From: Morganella morganii
GTDB lineage: Bacteria; Pseudomonadota; Gammaproteobacteria; Enterobacterales; Enterobacteriaceae
NCBI RefSeq assembly: GCF_019242955.1
Contig: NZ_CP066129.1
Coordinates: 682,001-746,000, forward strand
Reading direction: 5' to 3'
Length of the DNA stretch: 64,000 bases
Both the position numbers and the translations under genes were made by a program. The notes beneath the pieces were generated by a model, which was not told where the DNA came from, did not search any database, and worked only from the letters and a program-made list of their open reading frames with translations. Numbering within the stretch: the stretch's first letter is position 1; every line of letters begins with the position of its first letter. This document shows, piece after piece, positions 18,968 to 26,817 of the stretch.

Positions 18968-20349
18968 AACACACTCCGTGCCAGAGCAAACCAGTGATCC
19001 AATAACCCCGGGCGCTGGGCAAAATGCACATGCAGATACCCGGCAAAGGTATTACCGGCCTGATAACCGCCGTGCCAGCGTTTGAGGATTTCGCCGTCGC
19101 GCTCTTTGACAAATTCAAAAGCAGGCGGCAGATCAGCGACAAAATCAGAATAATGGAACTCATGGCCGCGCAGGCGTTCACCGGTACGGACCAGTGTGGT
19201 GTCTGTCAGGGCAGTGCCTTCGCAGTAACCAAAGCGTTTCAGGCGGTTACCCATGGTGCTGTGCCCGGCGATGATACCGGTCATCGGGAAGGTATTGCCG
19301 CTGCTGTCTGTCAGTGTTTCACCGAGGTACATCAGTCCGCCGCACTCCGCATAAACAGGAATACCGCGCTGATGTGCCGCCAGCAGCGCTTTCCGCATGG
19401 CGGTGTTAGATGAAAGTTTTTCAGCATAGACTTCCGGATAACCGCCGCCGATGTAAATCATATGGCAGGGATCAGGCAGGACGCTGTCATTCAGCGGGCT
19501 GAATGTGACAATCTCCGCGCCGCTCTGACGCAGTAAATCGAGATTATCGGGATAATAGAAGTTAAAGGCGGCATCATCCGCCACCGCGACAGTCAGCCCG
19601 CGTCCGGCATCCGGAGTAGCCAGCGGCAGCGGCGTACTCTCTGCCGGTGCCTGCCAGTGTGTCAGGGAAAGCAGCTTATCCACATCAACGGTTTTTTCTA
19701 TCTGATCGGCCAGACGCTGCCAGCGCTCTGTTTGTTGTGCCTGCTCCTGCGGCGGGATCAGTCCCAGATGACGGGAAGGAAGTTCAATATCGTTCATTAC
19801 CGGCACGTAACCGATTACCGGCACATGGCAGTAGTGTTCAATGGCGTGTTTCAGGAGCTGAAAATGGCTGTCACTGTTAACGCGGTTAATCAGTACCCCG
19901 GCGATATTCAGTGACGGATCAAAATGCTGAAATCCCATCACCGTGGCAGCAATAGAAGTGGAAACCGCTTTGCCGTCGACCAGCATAATGACCGGGCAGT
20001 CCAGCTGTTTTGCCATCGCAGCAGTGCTGCAATAGTGCGGGTCGGTGCCGAAGCCGTCATACAGTCCCATCACGCCTTCAATCACACCGGCGTCTTTGTC
20101 CTGCATATAATGGCGGAATTGCGGGGTCAGAACAGACTCCGGCAGCATAAAGGCATCCAGGTTACGGGAAGGCACGCCGGTGACGGCGGTATGCCAGCTG
20201 CTGTCGAGGTAATCCGGACCGACTTTGCAGGGCTGGACCCGCAGTCCGCGTGCACTCAGTGCCCGCATGATCCCGAGGGTGATCGTGGTTTTTCCGCAAC
20301 CGCTGCTGGTGCCCGCGATCACGAAAACCTGTTTTTGTGCCTTATTCAT
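18964..20349 (-). CDS. cbiA: Cobyrinic acid a,c-diamide synthase (CbiA), first gene of the operon
   Basis: CbiA amidates the a and c side chains of cobyrinic acid with glutamine and ATP. The 461-residue protein has the N-terminal P-loop segment AGTSSGCGKTTITLGIM and a C-terminal glutamine amidotransferase domain with the cysteine in VYAECGGLMYLG. The start has an AAAGGTAG ribosome binding site. It is the first gene of the minus-strand operon cbiABCDETFGHJKLMNQOP-cobUSCT, where most neighbours overlap by a few bases. Its leader contains two terminator-like hairpins (see 20378-20427). Confidence 0.96.
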   Translation of the reverse strand: MNKAQKQVFVIAGTSSGCGKTTITLGIMRALSARGLRVQPCKVGPDYLDSSWHTAVTGVPSRNLDAFMLPESVLTPQFRHYMQDKDAGVIEGVMGLYDGFGTDPHYCSTAAMAKQLDCPVIMLVDGKAVSTSIAATVMGFQHFDPSLNIAGVLINRVNSDSHFQLLKHAIEHYCHVPVIGYVPVMNDIELPSRHLGLIPPQEQAQQTERWQRLADQIEKTVDVDKLLSLTHWQAPAESTPLPLATPDAGRGLTVAVADDAAFNFYYPDNLDLLRQSGAEIVTFSPLNDSVLPDPCHMIYIGGGYPEVYAEKLSSNTAMRKALLAAHQRGIPVYAECGGLMYLGETLTDSSGNTFPMTGIIAGHSTMGNRLKRFGYCEGTALTDTTLVRTGERLRGHEFHYSDFVADLPPAFEFVKERDGEILKRWHGGYQAGNTFAGYLHVHFAQRPGLLDHWFALARSVL

Positions 20350-20377
20350 ACGCTACCTTTGACACGGTGTTGTTGCC

Positions 20378-20400
20378 AAAAAAACGTCCTGAGACCAGGA
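20378..20400 (-). terminator. Terminator-like hairpin in the cbiA leader (promoter-distal)
   Basis: Read on the minus strand, TCCTG-GTCT-CAGGA is followed by CG and seven T. It lies about 30 bases before the cbiA start. The stem has only 5 bp, so alone it would be a weak terminator; it may act as an attenuator or pause site. Confidence 0.4.
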
Positions 20401-20404
20401 AAGC

Positions 20405-20427
20405 AAAAAAGGTTAATCAGATTAACC
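20405..20427 (-). terminator. Terminator-like hairpin in the cbiA leader (promoter-proximal)
   Basis: Read on the minus strand, GGTTAAT-CTG-ATTAACC is a perfect 7-bp inverted repeat followed by six T. With the hairpin at 20378-20400 it makes two terminator-like structures in a row between the likely promoter and cbiA. The arms could instead be an operator, since the dyad is symmetrical at DNA level. Confidence 0.45.
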
Positions 20428-20473
20428 CGGTTAACTGTCTTTTTATTTTCATGATCATAAGCAGTACAAAATA

Positions 20474-20480
20474 TTGCCGA
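20474..20480 (+). promoter_or_regulatory. TTGCCGA element near the likely cbiA promoter
   Basis: The heptamer TTGCCGA occurs here and again 44 bp away at 20518, where it is part of the longer element shared with the eut promoter. The 44-bp spacing is close to four helical turns. It lies about 30 bp upstream of the inferred cbiA start point. A candidate site for an AraC-type activator, by inference only. Confidence 0.35.
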
Positions 20481-20517
20481 ACTACAACATGAAAATGTTA
20501 TGATCATTTAATTAACA

Positions 20518-20530
20518 TTGCCGATTTTTG
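20518..20530 (+). promoter_or_regulatory. 13-bp element TTGCCGATTTTTG shared with the eut promoter
   Basis: The identical 13 bases occur at 40754-40766 upstream of eutS, and the similarity continues weakly on the right (ATAT against TTAT). This is the only long match I noticed between the two control regions. It may be a site for a common regulator such as EutR or a PocR-like protein. Confidence 0.45.
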
Positions 20531-20613
20531 ATATAGTAATTTTCTTTCGGCTATTTATATTTGTTTTTAATAAAACATAAAATGCTGTTTTTATATATCT
20601 GCTTATTACAGTT

Positions 20614-20629
20614 TGTGAGTTTCTTCACA
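20614..20629. promoter_or_regulatory. Perfect-core CRP (cAMP receptor protein) site
   Basis: TGTGA-GTTTCT-TCACA matches the CRP core consensus (TGTGA-N6-TCACA) at all ten positions and is flanked by A/T-rich bases as in strong sites. It lies in the divergent cob control region. Catabolite control of cob genes is established in Salmonella, where it acts through the pocR region. The promoter it serves here is not clear, as it is far from both start codons. Confidence 0.75.
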
Positions 20630-20635
20630 TAAATA

Positions 20636-20652
20636 CTTGATTTGTGATCAAG
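20636..20652. promoter_or_regulatory. FNR-like dyad with a 5-base spacer
   Basis: CTTGAT-TTGTG-ATCAAG has perfect 6-bp arms matching FNR half-sites (TTGAT and ATCAA), but the spacer is five bases instead of the usual four. Anaerobic control of cobalamin synthesis would make sense, yet the spacing argues against a standard FNR site. Confidence 0.35.
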
Positions 20653-21127
20653 ATAAATAAAAAGCAACTATTTTATTTTTATAAACATATGCAAATATGT
20701 TAATTAAATGATCTTGTTTTTATTATTTGTTAATGATAATTTCTGATATAGAGATTATCTTGTTACGTATAATAACCTGTTTTTATGAGGTAAATGTAAA
20801 AAGTTAATCATTTCAGTCTGTTGGAAGTGATTGTTATACTTGATTTTTTTTCATGAACTCTTCCGTTGCGTGAACGTATTATTGGGATGTCAGTCATATA
20901 TTTTTTTCTGTAATTATTTAATAATGCAAAATATTAAACAGAATTGTTTTTATTACGTATTTATCGTGAATAGATCAAAGAATAAAGTTCGCGGGTAATT
21001 AATACTGCTGTACAACGACAAAACATCATTAATAAATAGTGCTTTTTATCGTCACCAGGTATTGTGCATAACTAATAAAATGATGTGATTTTTTCATATT
21101 GATTAATCTGATTGATAAGGCAATAAA

Positions 21128-21913
21128 ATGAGCAAAGGTAAAGTATGGCTGGTCGGAGCCGGACCCGGAGATGCATCATTAATTACCGTAAAGGGACTTC
21201 ACTGTATACGTCATGCCGAAGTGCTGGTGCATGATCGTCTTGTCAATCCTGAGTTGATCGCCTGTGCCCCGGCTGACTGCAGAATTATAAATGTCGGTAA
21301 AACGCCGAATCACCATCCGGTGCCGCAGGAAGAAATCAATGCCATTCTGGTAAAATATGCCGCAGAAGGTAAAAATGTGGTGCGCCTGAAAGGCGGTGAC
21401 CCGTATGTGTTCGGGCGCGGCGGCGAAGAAGCCGAATCCCTGGCGGAGAACGGCCTCGATTTTGAAGTTATCCCCGGCATCAGTTCTTCTATCGGCGGAC
21501 TGGCATATGCAGGCATTCCGGTCACTCACCGCGATCACGCATCAAGCTTCCATGTGGTTACCGGACATATGTGTCAGGGGAATGAGCCGCAGAACTGGAA
21601 TGCACTGGCTGCCCTTAACGGCACACTGGTTATCCTGATGGGAATGACCCGTCTGGCTGAAATCAGTCAGTTGCTGATCGACGGCGGAAAATCACCGGAT
21701 ACGCCGGCAGCCGTGGTGATGTATGCCAGCCAGCAGCGTCAGCAGGTGGTCACGGCCACCCTCGCCACATTACCGGAAGAAGCGGCGCGCCATAAATTAC
21801 ATCCGCCGGCGCTGATTGTTGTCGGCAATGTGGTGAATCTGCACCAGATTCTGGCATTTGCCGCCACACAAATTGATATTACGCAGGAAGCGCCATTAGA
21901 AGCTGCGTCATAG
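21128..21913 (+). CDS. cobA: Uroporphyrinogen-III C-methyltransferase (SUMT)
   Basis: The enzyme methylates uroporphyrinogen III at C-2 and C-7 to give precorrin-2, the last intermediate shared by cobalamin and siroheme. The 261-residue protein is a stand-alone tetrapyrrole methylase with VGAGPGDASLITVKG at the N-terminus, LKGGDPYVFGRGGEE and GISSSIGGLAYAGIP. In E. coli and Salmonella this activity is the C-terminal half of CysG. Here it is separate and leads the plus-strand group cobA-cobD-pduX. The symbol cobA follows the SUMT use; in Salmonella cobA means the adenosyltransferase (cobO in this window). Confidence 0.94.
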   Translation: MSKGKVWLVGAGPGDASLITVKGLHCIRHAEVLVHDRLVNPELIACAPADCRIINVGKTPNHHPVPQEEINAILVKYAAEGKNVVRLKGGDPYVFGRGGEEAESLAENGLDFEVIPGISSSIGGLAYAGIPVTHRDHASSFHVVTGHMCQGNEPQNWNALAALNGTLVILMGMTRLAEISQLLIDGGKSPDTPAAVVMYASQQRQQVVTATLATLPEEAARHKLHPPALIVVGNVVNLHQILAFAATQIDITQEAPLEAAS

Positions 21914-21988
21914 TGTTATCCTTAAAATAATAAGCATCCGGCTGTATGCAGATGATTCTGTGTGCAGCCCTTACATTTGGAGGAGGCT

Positions 21989-23059
21989 ATGAGCGAACAC
22001 GGTGGTAATGTGGTAGAGGTGGCTGAGCTCCTCGGGATCTCACCCGCATCTATCTTCGATTTCAGTGCCAATATTAATCCGCTGGGGCCGCCCGAGAGGG
22101 TTAAAGCCATCATCCGCGACAATCTGTCTGTTATTGAACGCTACCCGGATATTGAATACCGCTATCTGCATGCCGCACTGGCCCGTGGCGCGGGATGTGA
22201 ACTCGGGCAGGTCATTGCCGGTAACGGAGAGACGGAACTGATTTACTCACTGGTGCGTCATCTCAATCCGCACTGTGCCTTATTATTAACCCCCGGATTT
22301 GCCGAATACCGCAGAGCACTGGAACAACAGGGCTGCGATATCATCGAACACGCCCTGACAGAAGAAAATGATTTTCAGCCGGATGAATCCCTGCTGGCGG
22401 ATATTGAAGCACGCCGGCCGGACTGCGTCTTTATTGCCACGCCGAATAACCCGACCGGCCTGATGCCGGATACCGCGCTGCTGCACAAACTGGTATCACT
22501 GTGCGAATCCCGCCATATTCATCTGATTGTTGATGAAGCCTTTATTGATTTTATGCCGGAAGGATCACCGCTGACAGCACGTCTGCCGGAAACCCGCTAC
22601 CTTTATCTGTTACGGTCACTGACCAAATTCTTTGCGATCCCGGGTCTGCGTCTCGGCTATCTGCTGTGCGGTGACAGCCATATCATCAGCAATCTGAAAG
22701 CCTGGCGTGAGCCGTGGACGATCAACGGCCTGGCGGCGCTGGTGGGTGAGGTGCTGCTGGATGATGAAAACTATATCCGCAAAACTCAGGACTTTATTGC
22801 CGCACAGCGGGAGTATCTGTGTAATGAACTGCGGCAGTTCCCGCTGCTGAAAATCCGGCAGCCGGTGGCGAACTATATCTTTATCCGCTGTCTTAACGGT
22901 GTGGAACTTCAGTCTGCCCTGCTCAAATATAAGCTGCTGATCCGCCGCTGTCAGAATTACCCGGGACTGGATGGCTCTTACTACCGGATCGCTGTCCGCA
23001 GTCAGGCGGAAAACCGTCATCTTATCGGCGCATTAAAACAGGTATTTCAACATGGCTGA
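21989..23059 (+). CDS. cobD: L-threonine-O-3-phosphate decarboxylase (CobD)
   Basis: This PLP enzyme decarboxylates threonine phosphate to (R)-1-amino-2-propanol phosphate, the linker added by CbiB. I place the start at 21989, after a strong GGAGGAGG site, because MSEHGGNVVEVAELLGIS lines up with the CobD N-terminus; the frame is open nine codons further upstream. The 356-residue product has the aminotransferase fold signatures NINPLGPP, TPNNPTG and the PLP lysine segment SLTKFFAIPGLRLGY. It overlaps pduX by eight bases, which fits successive steps on one substrate. Confidence 0.95.
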   Translation: MSEHGGNVVEVAELLGISPASIFDFSANINPLGPPERVKAIIRDNLSVIERYPDIEYRYLHAALARGAGCELGQVIAGNGETELIYSLVRHLNPHCALLLTPGFAEYRRALEQQGCDIIEHALTEENDFQPDESLLADIEARRPDCVFIATPNNPTGLMPDTALLHKLVSLCESRHIHLIVDEAFIDFMPEGSPLTARLPETRYLYLLRSLTKFFAIPGLRLGYLLCGDSHIISNLKAWREPWTINGLAALVGEVLLDDENYIRKTQDFIAAQREYLCNELRQFPLLKIRQPVANYIFIRCLNGVELQSALLKYKLLIRRCQNYPGLDGSYYRIAVRSQAENRHLIGALKQVFQHG

Positions 23060-23912
23060 GGCACATTGTCCGGCATCCTGCGGAGAGCTGTTGCAGGGAT
23101 GGATCCTCGGGAGCGAAAAACTGGTTTCCTGTCCCATCAACTGGTACAGCTATGTTTCTGTGGAAGAGGGCGTACCGCTGGGACTGGAACGGCCCCGTAT
23201 GCGGCAGATGCTCGAACGGGTGCTGAAACATCTGGATATCGTGCCGGAAGCCACCGGTATGCTGCGGATCGAATATGAATCCACCATCCCTGTCGGCAAA
23301 GGGCTGGCCAGCAGTACGGCGGATATTGCGGCCACCGCTCAGGCGACCGCGCGTTTTTACGGCCATGAATTATCACCGGAAACCCTTGCGGAACTCTGCG
23401 TGGCGGTTGAACCGACAGACAGCACACTGTTTTCCTCCCTGACGCTGTTTGACCACCAGACCGCTCAGACTCAGATATCACTCGGCTGGGCGCCGGATCT
23501 GAAACTGCTGCTGCTGGAAAGCCCGGATGTGGTGCTGACCGAGGATTTCCACAAACGTGACCGCCGGGCCACCCTGCTGGCACGGGAACCTCTGCTTGCT
23601 CTGGCCTGGAAACAGCTTACCGCTGCCTGTGAGCAGCATGATCCGCAGCGCCTGGGCGAAGCGGCCACTCTGAGCGCCATCGCCAGCCAGGATCTGCTGC
23701 CCAAACCCGGTTTCAGCGAACTGCACGCCCTCGCAGATAAAGGAAAGATCTACGGCCTGAATGTCGCACACAGCGGCAGCGTGGCCGGGCTTATCTATGA
23801 TGACACTCTGCACGACAAAGATTTTATTTATGACTGGATACAGCGGCATCAGCTGGACAGATTCTACCCTCAGGTGCATGAGGTGAGTATGACGCCGGGC
23901 GGCGTCCGCTAA
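23052..23912 (+). CDS. pduX: L-threonine kinase (PduX)
   Basis: PduX phosphorylates L-threonine to threonine phosphate, the substrate of CobD. The 286-residue protein belongs to the GHMP kinase family, with CPASCGELLQGWI at the N-terminus and the ATP-binding glycine-rich motif PVGKGLASSTADIA at about residues 76-90. In Salmonella pduX sits at the end of the pdu operon; here it is linked to cobD. Its stop codon is the left edge of the repeat array that follows. Confidence 0.94.
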   Translation: MAEAHCPASCGELLQGWILGSEKLVSCPINWYSYVSVEEGVPLGLERPRMRQMLERVLKHLDIVPEATGMLRIEYESTIPVGKGLASSTADIAATAQATARFYGHELSPETLAELCVAVEPTDSTLFSSLTLFDHQTAQTQISLGWAPDLKLLLLESPDVVLTEDFHKRDRRATLLAREPLLALAWKQLTAACEQHDPQRLGEAATLSAIASQDLLPKPGFSELHALADKGKIYGLNVAHSGSVAGLIYDDTLHDKDFIYDWIQRHQLDRFYPQVHEVSMTPGGVR

Positions 23913-24429
23913 TACTCATCATCCTTCAGCCTGTGGCTGTGTTGGCTTCGTTCAGCTGACCGGGTCACATACTGGTGTATGCTCCCCGATCATCTTCACT
24001 TTGCCGCCTTGCCACAGACCGAATGATTTTGAGTATTCCTATCTGCGTCATTCTTCAATCCGCAGCCGTGTTGGCTGCACTCAATAAACCGGGTCACATA
24101 CTGATGTATGCTCCCCGGTTTCTTTCATTCGCCGCCTTGCTGCAAATTGAATAATTTAGCAGATGACCTGCGTGCTGATTTTTCTTCAATCCGCAGCCGT
24201 GTTGGCTGCACTCAATAAACCGGGTCACATACTGATGTATGCTCCCCGGTTTCTTTCATTCGCCGCCTTGCTGCAAATTGAATAATTTAGCAGATGACCT
24301 GCGTGCTGATTTTTCTTCAATCCGCAGCCGTGTTGGCTGCACTCAATAAACCGGGTCACATACTGATGTATGCTCCCCGGTTTCTTTCGTTTGCCGCCTT
24401 GCTGCAAATTGAATAATTTAGCAGATGAC
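23911..24429. repeat. Tandem array of a palindromic 131-bp repeat (four copies)
   Basis: Three near-identical units start at 24051, 24182 and 24313 with an exact period of 131 bp; the last is cut short near 24429. A diverged fourth copy at about 23911-24038 comes first and ends in inverted arms AATACTCA and TGAGTATT. Each unit is itself an imperfect palindrome: TTCAATCCGCAGC at one end pairs with GCTGCAAATTGAA at the other, and the centre contains CATACTGATGTATG within GGG...CCC arms. Short open frames here are by-products of the repeat. It resembles the non-coding palindromic repeats of Morganellaceae and related genomes, but I cannot name a family. Confidence 0.85.
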
Positions 24430-24528
24430 TCCTGAGTCACTTTTTATTTAACGTCCTGACACCTGCGAAATGATATTGAATATCCTGAATTTTCATCATG
24501 TCAAAGTAAAAGGCAGATAAGCGGCAAA

Positions 24529-24951
24529 GAAACGAAAAGCATGCGCGTCATGGATGACGCGCCTGAGCGCACAGGGAGGTGTTTACAGCGACTTTTCGTT
24601 TTGCCGGTTATCAGCCACGGCCCCGGTGCTGAGTATTTTCCTCTCTTTATTAATAGCAAACGTCCGTGCTGTAAAAGGCTGAGAAACGAAAAGCATGCGC
24701 GTCACGGATGACGCGCCTGAGCGCACAGGGAAGTGTTTACAGCGACTTTTCGTTTTGCCGGTTATCAGCCCCGGCCCCGGTGCTGAGTATTTTCCTCTCT
24801 TTATTAATAGCAAACGTCCGTACTGTAAAAGGCAAAGAAACGAAAAGCATGCGCGTCACGGATGACGCGCCTGAGCGCACAGGGAAGTGTTTACAGCGAC
24901 TTTTTGTTTTGCCGGTTATCAACCCCGGCCCCGGTGCTGAGTATTTTCCTC
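24529..24951. repeat. Tandem array of a second, 154-bp hairpin repeat (three copies)
   Basis: Units start at 24529, 24683 and 24837 with a period of 154 bp and differ by only a few bases. Each has an outer inverted repeat AAACGAAAAG / CTTTTCGTTT about 70 bp across and an inner perfect 8-bp stem GCGCGTCA / TGACGCGC with a 4-base loop. In the third copy the right arm reads CTTTTTGTTT, which keeps a G-U pair in RNA. The sequence is unrelated to the 131-bp repeat next to it. No open frame through it looks like a gene. Confidence 0.85.
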
Positions 24952-25061
24952 CTTTATTTACCGCGCGGTACCACAAAGTACGCGCCGCTTTGCTGCATCC
25001 CGGCAACGGGCAGGATATGATTCAGACAACTGATTCTGACGCTGTCTGCAAAGGAGACTCT

Positions 25062-25718
25062 ATGCTGCGTTATCCGCTGTTTTGTGATTTACAGGGAAAG
25101 ACCTGCCTGGTTGTGGGGGGAGGGGAAGTCGCCGCTCATAAATGCCGCACGCTGTTACAGGCCGGGGCCCATGTCACCGTCATTGCGCCCGGTTTCCACG
25201 GTGATTTCACCGCACTGGCGGAAAATCCTCACCTGACCCTGACAGAAGCTGCCTTTGATGCGGCACTGTGGCCGCAGGCGTGCTGGCTGGTGTTTGCCGC
25301 CACCGACTCGCCGGAAATCAATCAGCAGGTGCTGGAACAGGCCAATGCCCGCCACTGCTTCTGCAACGTCACTGACGCGCCGGAAAGCGCCTCATTTATC
25401 TCTCCGGCCACTATCGATGTGCCGCCGGTTCAGATTGCGCTGACCTGCGGCGGAAATCCTGTCTATACACAGTTCCTGAAACACCGTGTTATGCAGGCCA
25501 TTCCGGCGGATGCACCGGTGAAACTCCGCGCCGCCGCACGGCTGCGTGAACAGGTGAAAGCCACCCCGGCCTCCCGGGATGCCAAACGGCTGTTCTGGCA
25601 GAAATTCTTTACCGACACCGCCCTGGAACAACTCCTGCCGCTGGAAGATGATGAACTGCTGACAGATTATCTCAATTATCTGCTGGCGCAGTTTACCGAA
25701 GAGCACGGAATCCGCTGA
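25062..25718 (+). CDS. Stand-alone precorrin-2 dehydrogenase / sirohydrochlorin ferrochelatase (CysG N-terminal type)
   Basis: The 218-residue protein matches the N-terminal half of CysG (SirC/Met8 type). It oxidises precorrin-2 to sirohydrochlorin with NAD and may also insert iron to make siroheme. The NAD-binding loop is LVVGGGEVAAHKC at about residues 14-26, followed by the NVTDAPESASFISPA segment and the conserved ALTCGGNPVYTQFLK region. The start at 25062 follows an AAGGAG site and MLRYPLF matches the CysG start; the frame happens to be open far upstream through the 154-bp repeats, but that part has no homology. With cobA it makes up a split CysG. It supplies CbiK and probably NirB. Confidence 0.9.
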   Translation: MLRYPLFCDLQGKTCLVVGGGEVAAHKCRTLLQAGAHVTVIAPGFHGDFTALAENPHLTLTEAAFDAALWPQACWLVFAATDSPEINQQVLEQANARHCFCNVTDAPESASFISPATIDVPPVQIALTCGGNPVYTQFLKHRVMQAIPADAPVKLRAAARLREQVKATPASRDAKRLFWQKFFTDTALEQLLPLEDDELLTDYLNYLLAQFTEEHGIR

Positions 25719-26376
25719 AAAAATAAAATCCCGGCACCGTAATAGCGGTTCCGGGGTAATTATGTGAGCTGAATGGCTTATTTCAGTGTCATAATAACAA
25801 AAGTAAATCAGCAGAATTATCATATTAATAATAAAGTATTTACTTTTTTGCATCATTTATTTTTTTATTTATCTGTGGCATCTTGTTACATACTTAAATA
25901 AGATGCACGTCACACTATTTCGTCATTATTTATCAAAATATATTCATATGGAATATACTATAAAATATAGTTTAAACATTAAAAATTAATTGCTATTTAT
26001 GTTGACTTTAATAATATAACGATGATCACAAAATCAGGATTGATTTATTTATCATTAGGTTTAAATAATTGTTAATTAAAGTTTTTGTTTGTTGTTTTTA
26101 ATGGTATTCATTTGATTTTAAAGGGAATTTAAGTGTGATCTGTATCTTGTTTTATCCTCCGCTTAAAACCATTCCGTTTTTGCAAGATATCCTTACTTTA
26201 TATCAATTGTTTTTAAACTCCCTGAATTGCACATTATCATCAGTGGAAAGTTAAGGAATTAAATAGGGATGAATACCAGATTTGTACTTAGATACTTTCT
26301 TAATTAATACCAAGCGGATTTAACCGGTTTTGTTTTAACTTTAATTCCGAATATTCAGTTTATTTAGAGGTATATC
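25719..26376. promoter_or_regulatory. AT-rich control region before the glutamate mutase operon
   Basis: This 658-bp region has no credible gene. Just after the upstream stop codon lies an imperfect hairpin (CCCGGCACCG with CGGTTCCGGG, 25730-25756) without a T-run on the plus strand. The rest is strongly AT-rich and probably holds the glmS promoter. I found only partial CRP-like matches (for example around 25890-25915) and no clear FNR site or riboswitch. Confidence 0.5.
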
Positions 26377-26817
26377 ATGCAGAAGCCTACCATTGTTATG
26401 GGTGTAATTGGTGCCGATTGCCATGCCGTCGGTAACAAAGTTTTAGATCGCGTGTTTTCTCAGCACAATTTTAATGTGATTAACCTGGGTGTCATGGTCA
26501 GCCAGGATGAATATATCGATGCTGCCATTGAAACCGGTGCGCAGGCAATCATTGTTTCTTCTATTTACGGTCACGGTGAAGTGGACTGTTTAGGTATGCG
26601 TGATCGCTGCATCGAACGTGGTCTGGGTGACATTCTTCTGTATGTCGGCGGCAACCTGGTTATCGGTAAACAGGAACCGGCTGAAATCGAGAAAAAATTC
26701 TGTGACATGGGCTTTAACCGTGTGTTCTTCCCGAACACAGATCTGGAATATGTCTGCGATGTCATGAAAAAAGACATTGAAAAAAGCCCGGCACGTAAAG
26801 AAGGAATGACCGCGTAA
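26377..26817 (+). CDS. glmS: Methylaspartate (glutamate) mutase, sigma subunit
   Basis: This small subunit binds adenosylcobalamin for the glutamate mutase reaction, which rearranges L-glutamate to (2S,3S)-3-methylaspartate. The 146-residue protein has the cobalamin-binding motif D-x-H-x-x-G at residues 14-19 (GADCHAVGN) and the matching downstream loop with [10 protein letters not shown] and YVGGNLVIG. It pairs with the epsilon subunit encoded by glmE. The stop codon overlaps the glmL start (TAATG). It is the first gene of the methylaspartate operon. Confidence 0.95.
   Translation: MQKPTIVMGVIGADCHAVGNKVLDRVFSQHNFNVINLGVMVSQDEYIDAAIETGAQAIIVSSIYGHGEVDCLGMRDRCIERGLGDILLYVGGNLVIGKQEPAEIEKKFCDMGFNRVFFPNTDLEYVCDVMKKDIEKSPARKEGMTA

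Larger units (their letters stand above)
20350..21127. promoter_or_regulatory. Divergent control region of the cob operon and cobA
   Basis: This AT-rich region of 778 bp has no credible gene and separates cbiA (minus) from cobA (plus). It holds a perfect CRP site, an FNR-like dyad with a 5-base spacer, two TTGCCGA elements and two leader hairpins, each listed separately. A plausible -10 for cbiA on the minus strand is TATGAT at 20454-20459. I found no convincing cobalamin riboswitch. Coding starts at cobA follow a weak ribosome binding site (ATAAGG). Confidence 0.75.

Noticed and set aside
20350-20400. Possible cobalamin riboswitch before cbiA (GAGACCAGG at 20391)
   Set aside because: The B12-box-like letters lie on the strand opposite to the cbiA transcript, and I could not find the other conserved riboswitch segments. 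A covariance-model search would settle it.
24225-24440. Minus-strand open frame in the 131-bp repeats
   Set aside because: It is made of repeated palindromic DNA, with the same peptide piece twice, no ribosome binding site and no known family.
23911-24951. CRISPR array
   Set aside because: The units are 131 and 154 bp of continuous repeat without short repeats and unique spacers, and there are no cas genes.
24708-25061. Long N-terminal extension of the precorrin-2 dehydrogenase gene
   Set aside because: The frame is open by chance through the 154-bp repeats. It has no homology, and a good ribosome binding site and the family start are at 25062.
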